Positions 51,169-59,424 of a stretch of 64,000 nucleotides of DNA are shown here, piece by piece. The stretch spans positions 1,736,001-1,800,000 of the forward strand of contig OZ244707.1 of NCBI GenBank assembly GCA_965218875.1, written 5' to 3'. This stretch comes from CBDCMJ01 sp965218875. GTDB lineage: Bacteria; Chloroflexota; Dehalococcoidia; Lucifugimonadales; UBA3495. Below the pieces are notes generated by a model. That model was not told the origin of the DNA. It worked only from the letters and a program-made list of their open reading frames with translations, and searched no databases. Both the position numbers and the translations under genes were made by a program. Position 1 is the stretch's first letter, and every line of letters starts with the position of its first letter.

Positions 51169-51301
51169 GAATCACCACGGCCTTGCGGAGACCAGATAAG
51201 GGCGTTGAAATTGGGTGAGCGCCGAGCGGCCCATCACCAGTGGCCGGGGCTTGCAGCTATGCGGTTTGGATTCCTCGTCGCTGCGCTCCAGCGGAATGAC
51301 A
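51169..51301 (-). repeat. Family D repeat unit, copy 4 (inverted)
   Basis: Reverse complement of the unit at 20298-20431, from GGAATCACCACGGCC to GCTCCAGCGGAATGACAGG. Confidence 0.8.
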
Positions 51302-51507
51302 GGGGAGCCGGGTCCGGAATGACGGGGGAGCCGGGTCCGGAATGATATGGCGGCGGCGGTTGCTGCGCCCTTCCAGGGGACAATGGACTGCTCCCGGCCC
51401 AGGGGGAAGCCTGCGCCCCAAGCTGGGCCGTTGTGTTAAACTCCGGTATCCACCGCTCACGGCGCGAGGAATGCGCCCCAAAGCGTCCCTAGCAAAAGGA
51501 GGGCAGT

Positions 51508-52932
51508 ATGTTGGACTTGATTATTCGCGGCAGCCAGGTTGTCACCCCGTGGGGAGTTAGCGATTGGGACGTGGCGGTCCAGGGCGAGAAGATTGTGGCG
51601 GTGGCCGCCCCTGGCACCCTGACCGAAGAGTCGGTCCGGATCATCGACGCCTCGGGAAAAATCCTGGCGCCCGGCGGCATCGAGCCCCACGCCCACATCT
51701 CGGCGCCGGTCATGGGCCACGGCGACCTCAAGACCGCCCCTCCGGAGCAGGTCAGCCGCGCCGCTCTCTTCGGCGGCACCACCACCATACTGGACTTCGC
51801 CATCCAGTACCCCGGGATCGATATTAACCAGGCCATCCAGGAGCGCACGGCAGTCTGGCAGGGCAACTCCTACGCCGATTACTCCCATCACCTGATGCTA
51901 TTGGGCGACGTCCGGCCCCACGTTATCGGCCAGCTTGAGGAAGCCGTCCAGGACGGGTTCCCCACCGCGAAGATCTTCACCACCAACATCCGCCCGCCCT
52001 CCACCGTAGGCGAGCCCAGAATGGTGCGCATGGGGCATCTCCACGACATAATGGAGACGATGCAGCGCGCGGGCGGCATGCTGCTGGTCCACTCGGAAGA
52101 CGACGACATGGTCCAGCACATGTACCGGAAGCTGGCCGGAGAGGAGCGCACCGAGTGGTGGAACATGCACCTGGTGCACAGCAACGAGTCGGAGGACGTT
52201 TCCTTCCGCCGGGTGATACGGGTGGCGGAATGGACCGGGGCCCCGGTCTACTTCGTCCACGTCAGCGCCAGACAGGGCTTGGAGGCCATTCAAGAGGCCC
52301 GGGCCAAGGGCATGCCCGTCTACGGCGAGACCCTCCACAACTACTGCTGCTTCAGCTCCGACGACTACCGGGAAGATAACGGCATGAAGTACCATACCTA
52401 CCCGTCCCTCAAGTCGGAGGAAGACCGGCTCTCCTTGTGGGACGGTATCGTGCGGGGCGGCCTTAGCACTATGGCCACCGACGAGTATTGCACCTCTTGG
52501 GAGATAAAGATCGCCGGCCGGACCATCTCCGACGTTACCGGCGGCCACAACGGGGCCGAGACCAGGGTGGGCATCAGCTTCAGCGAGGGCGTGTCCAAGC
52601 GCGGCATGTCGCTGCAGCGGTTTGTCGACATAACGTCGGCCAACGCCGCCAAGATCATGGGCCTCTACCCCCGCAAGGGCGTCATCGCCCCCGGTAGCGA
52701 CGCCGACCTCGTGCTGATCGATCCCGCCGTTCGCAAGCGGCTGACCAAGAGTGATTTCCACATTTCCGACTACAGCATCTGGGAAGGGTTTGACATCCAG
52801 GGATGGCCGGTCACCACCATCCTGAGGGGCAAGGTGGTGGTGCAGGACGGCGAATTCAACGCCGCGCCGGGTTCGGGGCAGTGGCTGCCGCGCAAGGTGG
52901 ACCCCGAGTTCACCAACCGCCCTGCCTGCTAG
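51508..52932 (+). CDS. Dihydropyrimidinase/hydantoinase family amidohydrolase (paralogue 2)
   Basis: The 474-aa product aligns along its length with the protein at 47924. Ligands visible: His61 and His63 in GGIEPHAHIS, carbamylated Lys155 in PTAKIFTTN, His195 in LLVHSEDDD, His251 in YFVHVSA and Asp325 in MATDEYCT. The substrate loops differ: this one has PPSTVGEPRMVRMGHLHD where paralogue 1 has RCPYGHLWE, so the two probably act on different cyclic amides. AAAAGGAGG lies before the ATG. It is followed by a complete family A element. Confidence 0.94.
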   Translation: MLDLIIRGSQVVTPWGVSDWDVAVQGEKIVAVAAPGTLTEESVRIIDASGKILAPGGIEPHAHISAPVMGHGDLKTAPPEQVSRAALFGGTTTILDFAIQYPGIDINQAIQERTAVWQGNSYADYSHHLMLLGDVRPHVIGQLEEAVQDGFPTAKIFTTNIRPPSTVGEPRMVRMGHLHDIMETMQRAGGMLLVHSEDDDMVQHMYRKLAGEERTEWWNMHLVHSNESEDVSFRRVIRVAEWTGAPVYFVHVSARQGLEAIQEARAKGMPVYGETLHNYCCFSSDDYREDNGMKYHTYPSLKSEEDRLSLWDGIVRGGLSTMATDEYCTSWEIKIAGRTISDVTGGHNGAETRVGISFSEGVSKRGMSLQRFVDITSANAAKIMGLYPRKGVIAPGSDADLVLIDPAVRKRLTKSDFHISDYSIWEGFDIQGWPVTTILRGKVVVQDGEFNAAPGSGQWLPRKVDPEFTNRPAC

Positions 52933-53242
52933 CGGCGGGGGGAGCCGCTCGGCAACAGCACGCGCATACAGGTAACTGTTCAGACTTGATGTGTATCCGT
53001 TCGTCCTGAGCGAAGCGAAGTGGAGCCGTAGGCGGAACGAAGCGCAGTCGAAGGGCCTGTCCTGAGCCTGTCGAAGGGCCGGTTGTCCTTAAGCCTGAAC
53101 AGTTACGCATACAGGGGTCGAAGCCACCGCCGGTCCAAGGAGTTGCGCCCTAGCAGTTGGGCTGGCGCGGTTCGCAAAGAGCGCCTCACCAGGGAATCAC
53201 GGGCCCGTCAGACATGAACCGGAGAACAAACCGGAGGAGGAA
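52933..53242. other. 310-base gap holding a family A element
   Basis: The complete family A element (52972-53106) and its 8-bp duplications fill the first half; the rest leads into the VOC gene, where GGAGGAGG precedes the ATG. Confidence 0.65.
52972..53106. mobile_element. Family A MITE-like element, complete copy (135 bp)
   Basis: Ends GTAACTGTTCAGACTT and AAGCCTGAACAGTTAC are inverted repeats (15 of 16 match). GCATACAG directly flanks both sides as an 8-bp target-site duplication. The interior matches 16361-16496 almost base for base. No coding capacity. Confidence 0.9.
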
Positions 53243-53704
53243 ATGACAACACCCACGACGGACGAATTGGAGCAGAAACGGGCCAGGCTGCGGCAGTTCA
53301 TTTCCCAGGGCCGGGCCGAGGTTGCCACCCAGGGAATGGACCATGTGGCGATTTTTGCCAAAGACCTGGAGGTTACCGCCGAGTTTTACAGCAACATCCT
53401 GGGCATGGCGGTCACCGGCGTCACCGCCAACCGGGACTCTGCCGAGTCCACGCACATGAACGTGGACATGGGTAATGGCATGAGCTTTGCCTTCTTCGAC
53501 TTTCCCCACGTGTCGCGCCTGCAGCGCAAGGCGCCTGAAGGGGTGGGCGGCATCATGCATATAGCGCTGACGGTGGGCCCGGAGCGCCGGTCGGAGATCG
53601 TGGAGCGGCTGCAACAGCACGGGACCAAGTTCCAGGAAATCGGCGGGAGCCTGTACCTCAAAGACCCCAACGGACTGGGCATTGAGTTGATGGGAAGCGG
53701 CTAG
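53243..53704 (+). CDS. VOC-superfamily protein with helical N-terminus
   Basis: The 153-aa product has a charged helical start (DELEQKRARLRQFISQGRAE), then the glyoxalase/bleomycin-type fold: GMDHVAIFAKDLEVTAEFYS, FAFFDFPHV, GGIMHIALTVGPER, and YLKDPNGLGIELMG. The metal ligands His (MDHVAI), His (MHIALT) and Glu (GIELMG) are present. It looks like a dioxygenase-like or isomerase-like member of unknown substrate. GGAGGAGG lies directly before the ATG. Confidence 0.9.
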   Translation: MTTPTTDELEQKRARLRQFISQGRAEVATQGMDHVAIFAKDLEVTAEFYSNILGMAVTGVTANRDSAESTHMNVDMGNGMSFAFFDFPHVSRLQRKAPEGVGGIMHIALTVGPERRSEIVERLQQHGTKFQEIGGSLYLKDPNGLGIELMGSG

Positions 53705-53766
53705 CCGGTCAAGGGCCGGGTCCGCACCGGCAGGCCGGGAGTCTAGAACGGGCTATCCCGCCCGGG

Positions 53767-54960
53767 CTATCCCGTCACGACGCCGTGGCGCTCCAGGATA
53801 CGGGCCAATTCCGCCACGCCCTCATACACCATCTCCGGGGAGGGATGCCCGTAGCACAGCCGGGCGCAGTTGGCCCCCCCGCCCTCGGGCGAGAACATAG
53901 TGCCGTTGTAGAATCCGACGCCTTCGCGGAGCGATTGCTCCTGTATGGAGGCCAAGTCGGCCCCTTCGGGCAACTCCAGCCACACGCACAGGCCGCCTTG
54001 AGGGGTTGACCAGGTGGCCGTCCCGCCGAAGTTTTCCCCCAAGGACGCCAGCATCGCGTCGCGTTTGGCCAGCAGGGCCGCGTTCTGCCGGTCTATGTGC
54101 TCGTACATGTCGTGCTTCAGGTACTCTTCGATGGCCAGGGCGGCAAATTGGTTCACCCCGCCGCCGCCCTTGAAGCTGATGGCCCGCAGCAGGACCTCCT
54201 CCGGGGCCACCAGGTATCCCATGCGCATCCCCGGAGCGACGATCTTGGAGAACGATCCCACGTAGATGACCTGCCCGTCGCTGTCCAGAGAGTGGAAGGA
54301 GGTCACGTCCTCGCCCGCGAACCGCAGGTCCACGTAGCAGTCGTCCTCGAAAACGGGGACGCCATGATTTCTGGTAATGTCCAAGACTTGTCGCCTTCTC
54401 TCCAGGGTCATGGTCCAGCCCAGAGGATTTTGGAAGGTGGGAATGGTGTAGAGATACTTGACCTTCTTGCCCCGGGCCGCCGAGTCTCGCAACACTTGTT
54501 CCAGCTCTCCCGGGATGATGCCCTCGGCGTCGCACTTAACCCCGATCACGTCGGCGCCGTACCGGCGCAGTTGCCGCAGCGAGCCCAGGTACAGGAACTC
54601 CTCGGTGAGCACCACGTCCCCAGGGTCCGTCAGCGCCTGTATCACCATGGAGATGGCTTCCCCGGAGCCGGAGGTGAGCACCACGTCGTCCGGTGTGACT
54701 TTCATGTTACGGTCGCGGCCCAGTTTTTCCGCAACCAACCGGCGCAGCGAGGCCAGGCCGGAGTACTCCGGGTAGTAGGCCAGGTCCCTGCCCTCCCGGT
54801 CCAGGGCGGTCTTGAGAGCGCTGACCAGGCCGTCCAGCGGCAGACTATCGGGGTCGGGATAGGCCACCGCGAAGTCGTACTTGGCGCGCGGGAAGGTGGT
54901 CCTGGCGCCCACGGGCGCGTTCTTGGCGAACAGTTCTTGGTAGTTGAACTTGTCGGGCAT
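53767..54960 (-). CDS. Class I/II aminotransferase, 2-aminoadipate/MocR-like
   Basis: The 397-aa product is a fold-type I PLP enzyme of the LysN/2-aminoadipate transaminase group: AYYPEYSGLASLRRLVAEKL, VVLTSGSGEAISMVIQAL, YTIPTFQNPLGWTMTLERR, VPVFEDDCYVDLRF and the Schiff-base lysine in YVGSFSKIVAPGMRMGYL (Lys239). The group transaminates amino acids such as 2-aminoadipate, leucine or aromatic amino acids with 2-oxoglutarate. No DNA-binding domain is attached, so it is not a GntR/MocR regulator. It converges on the VOC gene. Confidence 0.92.
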   Translation of the reverse strand: MPDKFNYQELFAKNAPVGARTTFPRAKYDFAVAYPDPDSLPLDGLVSALKTALDREGRDLAYYPEYSGLASLRRLVAEKLGRDRNMKVTPDDVVLTSGSGEAISMVIQALTDPGDVVLTEEFLYLGSLRQLRRYGADVIGVKCDAEGIIPGELEQVLRDSAARGKKVKYLYTIPTFQNPLGWTMTLERRRQVLDITRNHGVPVFEDDCYVDLRFAGEDVTSFHSLDSDGQVIYVGSFSKIVAPGMRMGYLVAPEEVLLRAISFKGGGGVNQFAALAIEEYLKHDMYEHIDRQNAALLAKRDAMLASLGENFGGTATWSTPQGGLCVWLELPEGADLASIQEQSLREGVGFYNGTMFSPEGGGANCARLCYGHPSPEMVYEGVAELARILERHGVVTG

Positions 54961-55190
54961 CTTTCTTACTCCGGGTCTGGCTAAGGGTCTACTTGCCTTA
55001 TTCTAGCCGTTTCGAGCCTTTCCGTGTATCCTTCCCGGCATTCCTCTGGAAAAATGGTTGCCCCGTCTTGACGACAGGCGGGTCGGTTATGGTACAAGTC
55101 ATACAAGAGGCTCCAGCAAGGACCTTAACCCGGTCGCGCGCCCACGACCGCGGTGTGGACAAATAGGCCCTGCTCGGAACCGGAGATGGG

Positions 55191-55589
55191 ATGGCGAATA
55201 GACCAACGATGACGGTAACCGACCATGTCCGCACGGCGCTAGAGTTCCTAGAGCACTCCGAGCGAGAGTTTGCCAACGGCGATGAACTGCAAGGTTCGGA
55301 AAAGTTGTGGGGCGCAGCTTCCCATTCCGTCATGGCGGTGGCCAAGCAGCGGGGTTGGAGATTCAGCAAGCATAACGCCAAGGTGGCGGCGGTCAATAGA
55401 CTGGCCGAAGAATTTGAAGAACCGCTGCTGGTGTCGGACTTCCTCTTGGCTGAGCAATTTCACGCCAACTTCTATCACGATTTCATGGAAGCTGACGTCG
55501 TGGCACGGGGGCGGCCCATCGTCGAACGGTTCGTCCGCCGGATGCTGGCCTTGGTTGAGGACGAGTGCTCTGACGATGGGGATCAGTGA
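55191..55589 (+). CDS. HEPN/PaREP1-like helical protein
   Basis: The 132-aa product is all-helical: MTVTDHVRTALEFLEHSERE, GDELQGSEKLWGAASHSVMA, and LLAEQFHANFYHDFMEADVV. The pattern of a first helix, then LxxxEKxWxAxxHxxxA, and an N-F-Y stretch is that of PaREP1/HEPN-type proteins, found in archaea and thermophilic or environmental bacteria. A classical HEPN R-x4-6-H RNase motif is not clear. The C-terminus is acidic. Toxin, scaffold or unknown roles are possible. CGGAG lies before the ATG. The convergent neighbour is a 97-aa protein. Confidence 0.7.
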   Translation: MANRPTMTVTDHVRTALEFLEHSEREFANGDELQGSEKLWGAASHSVMAVAKQRGWRFSKHNAKVAAVNRLAEEFEEPLLVSDFLLAEQFHANFYHDFMEADVVARGRPIVERFVRRMLALVEDECSDDGDQ

Positions 55590-55680
55590 TTGGCTCGTGG
55601 GGAGCGGGATGTTATTTCCTCTACATCAATAAATATGTGGAGGATACGGTCAGTTAATGGGTGTCTTTGCCTGATTCCCA

Positions 55681-55974
55681 TCAGCCGGTCTTCCCCAGGG
55701 CGTCCCAGTGAGGCCCGCCGCCCATGTTCGTCTGTGGCCAAAACTTGCTCAATGGCCTGCTCTCTAAGGCCACCCCCAACCGATCGATAAAGTCATCGTC
55801 GCTGTATTCTGCGTAGTCGTCCGATTGGAGAGGCGAGAACCACTCTACGTCCAAAGGCTGCTGGCGCAACCTGGGGACAATATAGTCGTCCAGCAAACCA
55901 GGATGCTTGTTGACCAAGATTTGGAGCCATTTCCGGCTTCCGGCGTAGGCCTCGCCTTCAGGATGACGCACCAT
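55681..55974 (-). CDS. Hypothetical protein, 97 aa, with C-terminal GGPHWDALG
   Basis: The product starts MVRHPEGEAYAGSRKWLQIL, continues VNKHPGLLDDYIVPRL and LDVEWFSPLQSDDYAEYSDD, and ends with LSKFWPQTNMGGGPHWDALG. A Phe-Trp-Pro then Gly-Gly-Pro-x-Trp-Asp-Ala-Leu ending occurs in several uncharacterised bacterial proteins, from memory. No enzyme motif is seen. The ATG at 55972-55974 has GAGGG upstream. It follows the ThDP enzyme gene by 23 bases on the same strand, probably as the last gene of its transcript. Confidence 0.7.
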   Translation of the reverse strand: MVRHPEGEAYAGSRKWLQILVNKHPGLLDDYIVPRLRQQPLDVEWFSPLQSDDYAEYSDDDFIDRLGVALESRPLSKFWPQTNMGGGPHWDALGKTG

Positions 55975-55997
55975 CGTCTGGCCCTCGCGTCCTTGAG

Positions 55998-57638
55998 TCA
56001 GTAATACCGGGAGAAGACCGGTTCCTCCCGGGTGATAACCTCCAGCACCACCGGTTGGCCGGTGGCGGAGATTTCCTGGGCCCGCTGCAGGGCCGGGGCG
56101 ATTTGGCCGGGCTGGGTGATGGTCTCGGCGTGACAGCCCAGGCTGTCCGCCAGCTTGTTGTAATCGCCGCTTATGAACTTGGAGCCGTACTTCTCGACGG
56201 CGACGGGGATGTTCTTCTCGTAGCCGCCCATGGCCCCGTTGTTCATGATGACGCTGATGATGCCTATCTTGTTCCGGGAGGCGGTCTCGAAGTCGGTGCC
56301 GCACATGCCTACCGCGGTGTCGCCCATGAGGTTCAGGGCTACCTTCTCCGGGGCGGCCAGCTTGGCTCCCATGATCAACCCCAGCCCGGAACCCAGCTGG
56401 GTGGAGTTACCCCAGCCGATGTAGCCCCGGGGCGTGGTGGCGGTGTAGAAGGGCACTATCTGGTCCCTGGGATTGCCCGAGTCGTGGGTCACGATGCTGT
56501 TGGCCTTGTCCAGCCCGCGGTCCAGTTCCCAGATGACCCGGTAGGGACTGATGGGCACGTCGTCGGAGGTCAGCCGGGGCAGCCACTCAGCCATCCACTC
56601 GTCCTTCACCGTCTTGATTTCCTCCGCCACGCCGCCGTCTCCGCTATGGCCCCCGGGGCCCGCTAGCCTGCTCACCTCGTCGATTAGCTGCCGTAACACC
56701 AGCTTTGAGTCGCCAACGATGATGTCATCCAGGGGATATTCCCCGTTGAGGTCGCCTTCGTCGATGGTGGACTGAATGACGGTCTTGCCGGCGGGGACCG
56801 GCGCCGAGGCCAGGGTCTTTTGGAAGCTGGTGCCGATGCCGAACACTACGTCCGCTTGACGCAGGAAAACGCCGACAGCCTTGGTCCCGCTGTTGCCCCC
56901 GGTGCCCAGGGATAGACGGTGGTCTTCAGGGAACCCGCTCTTGGCCAGGGTGGTGGTCATCACCGGCGCGTTGAGCAACTCGGCCAGCTCCACGAGTTCT
57001 GGCGTGGCCTCGGCATAAAGCACTCCCTGGCCTGCGTAAATGACCGGGCGCCGCGCCGCCAGCAGGGTCCTGGCCACGCTGGCAACGTCCTTGGGGTCCC
57101 CGGCGCTGCGCCGCTTGGACACCGGGTCGTAGCGAAACTGCGATTCGTCGATTTCACCGTTGAGCACGTCCGCCGGCATTTCCAACAACACCGGCTGGGG
57201 CCGCCCCACCCGCAGGTGGGTATGGGCCCGGCGCATCATCTCCGGTATGCGCTCGGTGTGGTTGATGAGGTCGGCCCACTTGGTGACCCCCTCGTAGTTG
57301 CGGCTGGCGCGGTAGTCGGAGGGGACCCCGTCTCGCGCGGTGCCCTGGTGTCCCGGCAGCATGAGGATGGGTGAAGAATCGGCGTAGGCTTGAGCAACTC
57401 CCGGGTAGGCGTTCTCTATCCCGGGGCCCGCCTGCACCAGGCAAATCCCGGTCTTGTTGCCGTTGGTAACGCGGCTGTAGCCGTCGGCCATGTTGACCGC
57501 GCCGCGCTCCATGCGGGAGATGATGGGCCTGATGCCCGCGGCGGCCGCCGCGTCGATCAGCGGATTGTTGGGGAAGCAAAAAACGTAGTCCGCGCCCTCC
57601 TGCTGCAGAATGCTGGCCAATACAGTCTTGCCTTGCAT
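55998..57638 (-). CDS. Thiamine-diphosphate-dependent enzyme (acetolactate synthase/benzoylformate decarboxylase-like)
   Basis: The 546-aa product has the three domains of the family. The N-terminal Pyr domain contains the activating Glu in ISRMERGAVNMADGYSR; a central Rossmann-like domain has RRPVIYAGQGVLYA; the C-terminal PP domain has LNLMGDTAVGMCGTDFETAS leading to the second half of the ThDP motif, VIMNNGAMGG. The motif begins GDT rather than the usual GDG. The product could be a decarboxylase or carboligase of a 2-oxo acid. The FAD-binding features of true acetolactate synthases are not obvious. It precedes the 97-aa gene and follows the 110-aa gene on the same strand. Confidence 0.92.
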   Translation of the reverse strand: MQGKTVLASILQQEGADYVFCFPNNPLIDAAAAAGIRPIISRMERGAVNMADGYSRVTNGNKTGICLVQAGPGIENAYPGVAQAYADSSPILMLPGHQGTARDGVPSDYRASRNYEGVTKWADLINHTERIPEMMRRAHTHLRVGRPQPVLLEMPADVLNGEIDESQFRYDPVSKRRSAGDPKDVASVARTLLAARRPVIYAGQGVLYAEATPELVELAELLNAPVMTTTLAKSGFPEDHRLSLGTGGNSGTKAVGVFLRQADVVFGIGTSFQKTLASAPVPAGKTVIQSTIDEGDLNGEYPLDDIIVGDSKLVLRQLIDEVSRLAGPGGHSGDGGVAEEIKTVKDEWMAEWLPRLTSDDVPISPYRVIWELDRGLDKANSIVTHDSGNPRDQIVPFYTATTPRGYIGWGNSTQLGSGLGLIMGAKLAAPEKVALNLMGDTAVGMCGTDFETASRNKIGIISVIMNNGAMGGYEKNIPVAVEKYGSKFISGDYNKLADSLGCHAETITQPGQIAPALQRAQEISATGQPVVLEVITREEPVFSRYY

Positions 57639-57851
57639 AGTGTCCTTCCTTCCGTCGTCCGAGTGCGTCTTGGTCCGAGTGCGTTAAGAGCCATAGCCTG
57701 GGGCCGGCCGGTGGGTGGGATTGGCCGGGAAGCCCGGCGGCTGGATGGGGCTGGGATAAGGGTGGTGCTTCCTAATTCTGGGCCCCGTTGGCGCAACACG
57801 GGGGCGGGCCGTCAGCTGCACGGGTCCCACGGGGCCGCCGCACCAGGGAAC

Positions 57852-58184
57852 TCAGGGACCGCCGTAGAGGTCCTCGTCGGAGAAGAAGGGCTTGTCAGCG
57901 TCGTCCGACGGCCGGCCCAGCAGGCGGTCAGTGTTCAGGTGGCAGGCCCTCAGCCATAGGACGAGAATGGCGCGGTCCATACGGTCCTTGGGGAGGTTGA
58001 CGGTCCGGCCGCGCTTGGCGGCCAACCACCCGGCGTGGCCCGCCGCGAAGTACTCCTCCATGAATTTGGTGGGTTCCGCTTCCGACGCTGCCTCTTCCAG
58101 GATTTCGTCCGGGGCCGCGGAGCACGGAGTCGCCGGATGCTCCGCCGCCATCCGAAGATAGTAACGCTCTTTGGATGGTTCCAC
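57852..58184 (-). CDS. Hypothetical protein, 110 aa
   Basis: The product has two probable helical parts, EILEEAASEAEPTKFMEEYF and MDRAILVLWLRACHLNTDRL, separated by WLAAKRGRTVNLPKD, and an acidic C-terminus. Composition is protein-like and it lies in the same orientation as its neighbours, 37 bases after the NHL-propeller gene. The start is GTG (58182-58184) with GGAG close upstream. The family is not recognised. Association with the DUF1800/DUF1501/NHL genes is by position only. Confidence 0.6.
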   Translation of the reverse strand: MEPSKERYYLRMAAEHPATPCSAAPDEILEEAASEAEPTKFMEEYFAAGHAGWLAAKRGRTVNLPKDRMDRAILVLWLRACHLNTDRLLGRPSDDADKPFFSDEDLYGGP

Positions 58185-58221
58185 AGCTCCAACCTTGCGG
58201 CATTCGCCCTTTGCCCCGCTT

Positions 58222-59286
58222 CTATAGGTTAAGCTGGGGGACCAGGTACCCGGACTTCTTGTCGTAAATCTGAATGCGGCTGCGCTGGGTGTCCACCACC
58301 AGCAAGCGGTGGTTGGCCCGGTCGAACTCCACGGCGGTGGGTTGGGCGAAGGTCCACTCGGGCTCGGTGCTGTTGACCTCCCGGCGGCGCTTGATGTAGT
58401 CCGCGTTGGCGTCCACCGTCATTTGGGCCCACAGGGACAATTGTTGGGCGTCTCCCGCCAAGCTGGTCAGGAACCGGCCTTCGGCGTCGAATGTGTGTAC
58501 GCGGCCCCGGTCCCAGCGGTTCCTGCTCCAGTCGCATATATAGACGTCGCCTTCCGAGTCCACCGCTACGTCGGTGGGGTGGGACAAATCGCCTTTCTTG
58601 GAGCCGCCTTGCCCGAACTGGGCCACGAAGGAGCCGGCGGAGGTGAATTTCTGGACCCGGTTGTTCTTGTGGTCCGCCACGTACACGAAGCCGCTATCGT
58701 CCACGGTGATTCCCCAGGGAGAGTCCAACTCCCCCTGCCCCGCGCCACGGGAGCCCCAGGCGCCCAGGAATTCGCCGCCGGTGGTGAACTTGCGGACCTG
58801 GTGGCTCCGGCCGTCGGTCACGTACAGGACGTCGTCCGCGCCTATGGCGATGCCCGACGCGCCGTTGGGCCCGCCATCACCGGGTTGGACAGTGCCGAAG
58901 TGGCGAAGGTAGTTGCCCTCAGCATCGAAAACCGAAACGCGGTTCAGCCATTCGTCGGTGACGTAGAGGCTGCCCTGCGGGTCAACCGCTATGGCGGCGG
59001 GCCAAATCAGCTGCCCGTCGCCGCTACCGTAGCGGCTGAACTCTCCCAGGAACTCTTCATCGCCGGCGGCGCCGCCCAGGGTGATCCTGCTAACGCGCTG
59101 GCCCACGCCGGTGCGGTCCCAGGACACGTTGCTGATACTCTCGTTTCCGCGGTTGACTACGTAGGCAACATCGTTGGGGCCCAGGGCCAGGTCCACCGGG
59201 AAGTTGAACCCCATACCCGTTTGGGCCCCCCGGCCCACGTTGTGGCTGTAGTCATAGGTCCGCCCCGCCACGGTTTCCGTAAGCAT
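58222..59286 (-). CDS. NHL-repeat beta-propeller protein
   Basis: The 354-aa product is built of NHL repeats forming a six-bladed propeller: GDGQLIWPAAIAVDPQGSLY, GASGIAIGADDVLYVTDGRS, GELDSPWGITVDDSGFVYVA, KGDLSHPTDVAVDSEGDVYI and QPTAVEFDRANHRLLVVDTQ are successive blades. No signal peptide is present. NHL propellers bind proteins, RNA or glycans. It follows DUF1501 by 138 bases on the same strand and so probably works with DUF1800/DUF1501. Confidence 0.9.
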   Translation of the reverse strand: MLTETVAGRTYDYSHNVGRGAQTGMGFNFPVDLALGPNDVAYVVNRGNESISNVSWDRTGVGQRVSRITLGGAAGDEEFLGEFSRYGSGDGQLIWPAAIAVDPQGSLYVTDEWLNRVSVFDAEGNYLRHFGTVQPGDGGPNGASGIAIGADDVLYVTDGRSHQVRKFTTGGEFLGAWGSRGAGQGELDSPWGITVDDSGFVYVADHKNNRVQKFTSAGSFVAQFGQGGSKKGDLSHPTDVAVDSEGDVYICDWSRNRWDRGRVHTFDAEGRFLTSLAGDAQQLSLWAQMTVDANADYIKRRREVNSTEPEWTFAQPTAVEFDRANHRLLVVDTQRSRIQIYDKKSGYLVPQLNL

Positions 59287-59424
59287 GGTGCTTCTCCGTC
59301 GGTCGGCGCCTGCAAGCGCCCCGTTGGTGATGGTCCCAGGCTGGCGACGGCATTGGAGTGTCTCCGCTTTCCTAGGGAGGAATGACCCGGCCGCCGCCGG
59401 GACCGCACTCCAAGCCGGGTCCCT

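Larger units (their letters stand above)
50784..51507. other. 724-base divergent gap with minisatellite and family D unit
   Basis: Contains the 24-bp minisatellite (50919-51024) and an inverted family D unit (51169-51301) with related fragments around it. A Pro-rich 61-codon frame over the minisatellite is not considered a gene. The last 120 bases lead into the second hydantoinase gene. Confidence 0.65.
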
